A stretch of 7,862 bases of DNA from Candidatus Eiseniibacteriota bacterium (GTDB lineage: Bacteria > Eisenbacteria > RBG-16-71-46 > CAIMUX01 > WJJG01). This document shows, piece by piece, positions 7,128-7,862 of the stretch. The stretch covers positions 1 through 7,862 of the forward strand of contig VGIY01000115.1 of NCBI GenBank assembly GCA_016867695.1. The letters run 5' to 3'. A model generated the notes under the pieces. It was not told the origin of the DNA. It ran no database searches and saw nothing but the letters and a program-made list of their open reading frames with translations. The translations under genes and the position numbers were made by a program. The number at the start of each line of letters is the position of its first letter. Within the stretch, counting starts at the first letter, position 1.

Positions 7128-7862
7128 ATGAGATCCCCGCTGGTGCTCTTCATCGTGCTCGCCCTGGCCCTGCCCTGTCTGGCCCAGGCGCCCCCGTCCC
7201 TGTCGAACCGCCTCGACCTGCCCGTCAAGCCGCTCTACCCGCCGACCAAGGGGCCGGTCGCCGCCGCGCCCGAGGCCGAGCGACTGCCCCGGACGATGGG
7301 CGACACCATCGATGACCCCTTCGTCATCCCGTCGCTGCCATTCTCCGATTCGGGCAACACCTGCAGCTTCAACCACGACTATAACGAGGCGTGCCCCTAC
7401 ACGGGGGGGACCGCGAAGGACGTCGTCTACGAGTATGTGTGCGCGACATCCACGGTCGTCGACATCTCCCTGTGCGACTCCTACTACGACACGAAGCTCT
7501 ATGTCTACAGGGACACCGTCGGCACCCGGGTCGCCTGCAACGACGACGCGTGCAGCGGGCCGAACTACTCCTCTCCCTACCTCTCCCTCCTGGAGGATGT
7601 CTCGCTCGACGCCGGTCACACCTACTACATCATCGTCGATGGCTACGGCAGTGCCTGCGGGAACTACATCCTCTCCATCACGGACAGCAGCGCGCCGCCG
7701 ACGGGCGCCTGCTGCCTGGCCGGCTACGCCTGCCAGATCATGACCGCAGCCGACTGCGTCGCCGGCGGCGGCGACTACCAGGGCAACGACACCGGCTGCG
7801 ATCCCAACCCCTGTCTGCCGCCGTTGGGCGACACCATCGATGACCCCTTCGTCATCCCGTCA
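7128..7862 (+). CDS. Exported protein with repeated PPC-like module and Cys-rich linker (3' end outside window)
   Basis: The frame from ATG 7128 stays open to the window end, giving 245 visible residues. Residues 1-19 are a Sec signal peptide (MRSPLVLFIVLALALPCLA), with likely cleavage before Q20, followed by a Pro-rich stretch to about 56. Residues 58-186 form a beta-rich module starting GDTIDDPFVIPSLPFSDSG. It contains VVYEYVCATSTVVDISLCDS, then YDTKLYVYRD, GHTYYIIVDGYG and NYILSI, a strand order typical of bacterial pre-peptidase C-terminal (PPC) domains, here with extra cysteines that could form disulfides. Residues 193-229 are a Cys-rich linker from GACC to DPNPC (C195, C196, C202, C210, C224, C229). 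A second module begins at G234 with the same GDTIDDPFVIPS. The full protein is therefore probably a tandem-repeat surface or secreted protein; whether it ends in a catalytic domain or sorting signal cannot be seen. It has its own promoter and is not obviously part of the pilus operon. Export and repeats are certain in sequence; the PPC assignment is by pattern and the function is unknown. Confidence 0.85.
   Translation, partial: MRSPLVLFIVLALALPCLAQAPPSLSNRLDLPVKPLYPPTKGPVAAAPEAERLPRTMGDTIDDPFVIPSLPFSDSGNTCSFNHDYNEACPYTGGTAKDVVYEYVCATSTVVDISLCDSYYDTKLYVYRDTVGTRVACNDDACSGPNYSSPYLSLLEDVSLDAGHTYYIIVDGYGSACGNYILSITDSSAPPTGACCLAGYACQIMTAADCVAGGGDYQGNDTGCDPNPCLPPLGDTIDDPFVIPS
7297..7333 (+). repeat. 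37-bp direct repeat, copy 1 (start of first PPC-like module)
   Basis: This block encodes the GDTIDDPFVIPS module start and is identical over 37 bases to 7825-7861. The offset is 528 bp, exactly 176 codons, so the repeat unit is in frame. Identity includes synonymous positions, which points to recent duplication or gene conversion rather than protein-level constraint alone. Confidence 0.93.
7825..7861 (+). repeat. 37-bp direct repeat, copy 2 (start of second module, cut by window end)
   Basis: Identical to 7297-7333. The last base of the window (7862) is the first mismatch, a silent change in a serine codon (TCG to TCA), so the copies have begun to diverge. How far similarity continues lies outside the window. 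Confidence 0.93.

Noticed and set aside
7111..7131. Six-codon upstream frame (MEEGWS) whose stop overlaps the start of the exported protein
   Set aside because: Its ATG comes before the Shine-Dalgarno of the main gene and has no site of its own; likely chance.

Overview
The window is very GC-rich bacterial DNA with five tightly packed genes on the + strand, then a roughly 510-base non-coding stretch, then the start of a sixth + strand gene that runs off the end. The sequence alone does not fix the organism. The high GC, the Gram-negative outer-membrane machinery (secretin and lipoprotein) and a secreted modular protein with a Cys-rich GACC...PNPC linker fit uncultivated diderm lineages such as Eisenbacteria or Krumholzibacteria, which is inference.

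Bases 3-6614 look like the distal part of a type IV pilus or related type II secretion operon. In order they hold the C-terminal part of a PilQ/GspD secretin (start upstream of the window), a PilT-family ATPase, an unrecognised membrane protein, a 925-residue predicted lipoprotein built from about eight Big-1/invasin-type Ig-like domains, and a PilD/GspO prepilin peptidase. Intergenic gaps are 8, 28, 43 and 2 bases, so co-transcription and translational coupling are likely. The secretin would form the outer-membrane channel, the peptidase would process prepilins encoded elsewhere, and the ATPase would act at the inner-membrane base of the machine. The Big-1 lipoprotein is an unusual guest in such an operon and may be a surface or periplasmic partner of the pilus. 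The ATPase has intact Walker A, Asp box and Walker B motifs, but the normally conserved His-box histidine is alanine and the C-terminal AIRNLIRE motif reads AVANLIRE, so it may not be a standard retraction motor.

Bases 6615-7127 contain no convincing gene. They hold an 8-bp inverted repeat shortly after the operon and a good sigma70-like promoter (TTGACG, 18-bp spacer, TACACT) that would start a transcript with a leader of about 250 nt for the last gene. That gene (7128 to beyond the end) encodes an exported protein with a signal peptide, a Cys-containing PPC-like beta-sandwich module and a Cys-rich linker. A second copy of the module begins just before the window ends, marked by a perfect 37-bp duplication 528 bp (176 codons) downstream of the first.

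No tRNA, rRNA, CRISPR array, insertion sequence or minus-strand gene is supported. The strongest leads for something new are the Big-1 lipoprotein with its unknown membrane neighbour inside a pilus operon, the altered PilT-like ATPase, and the modular exported repeat protein.
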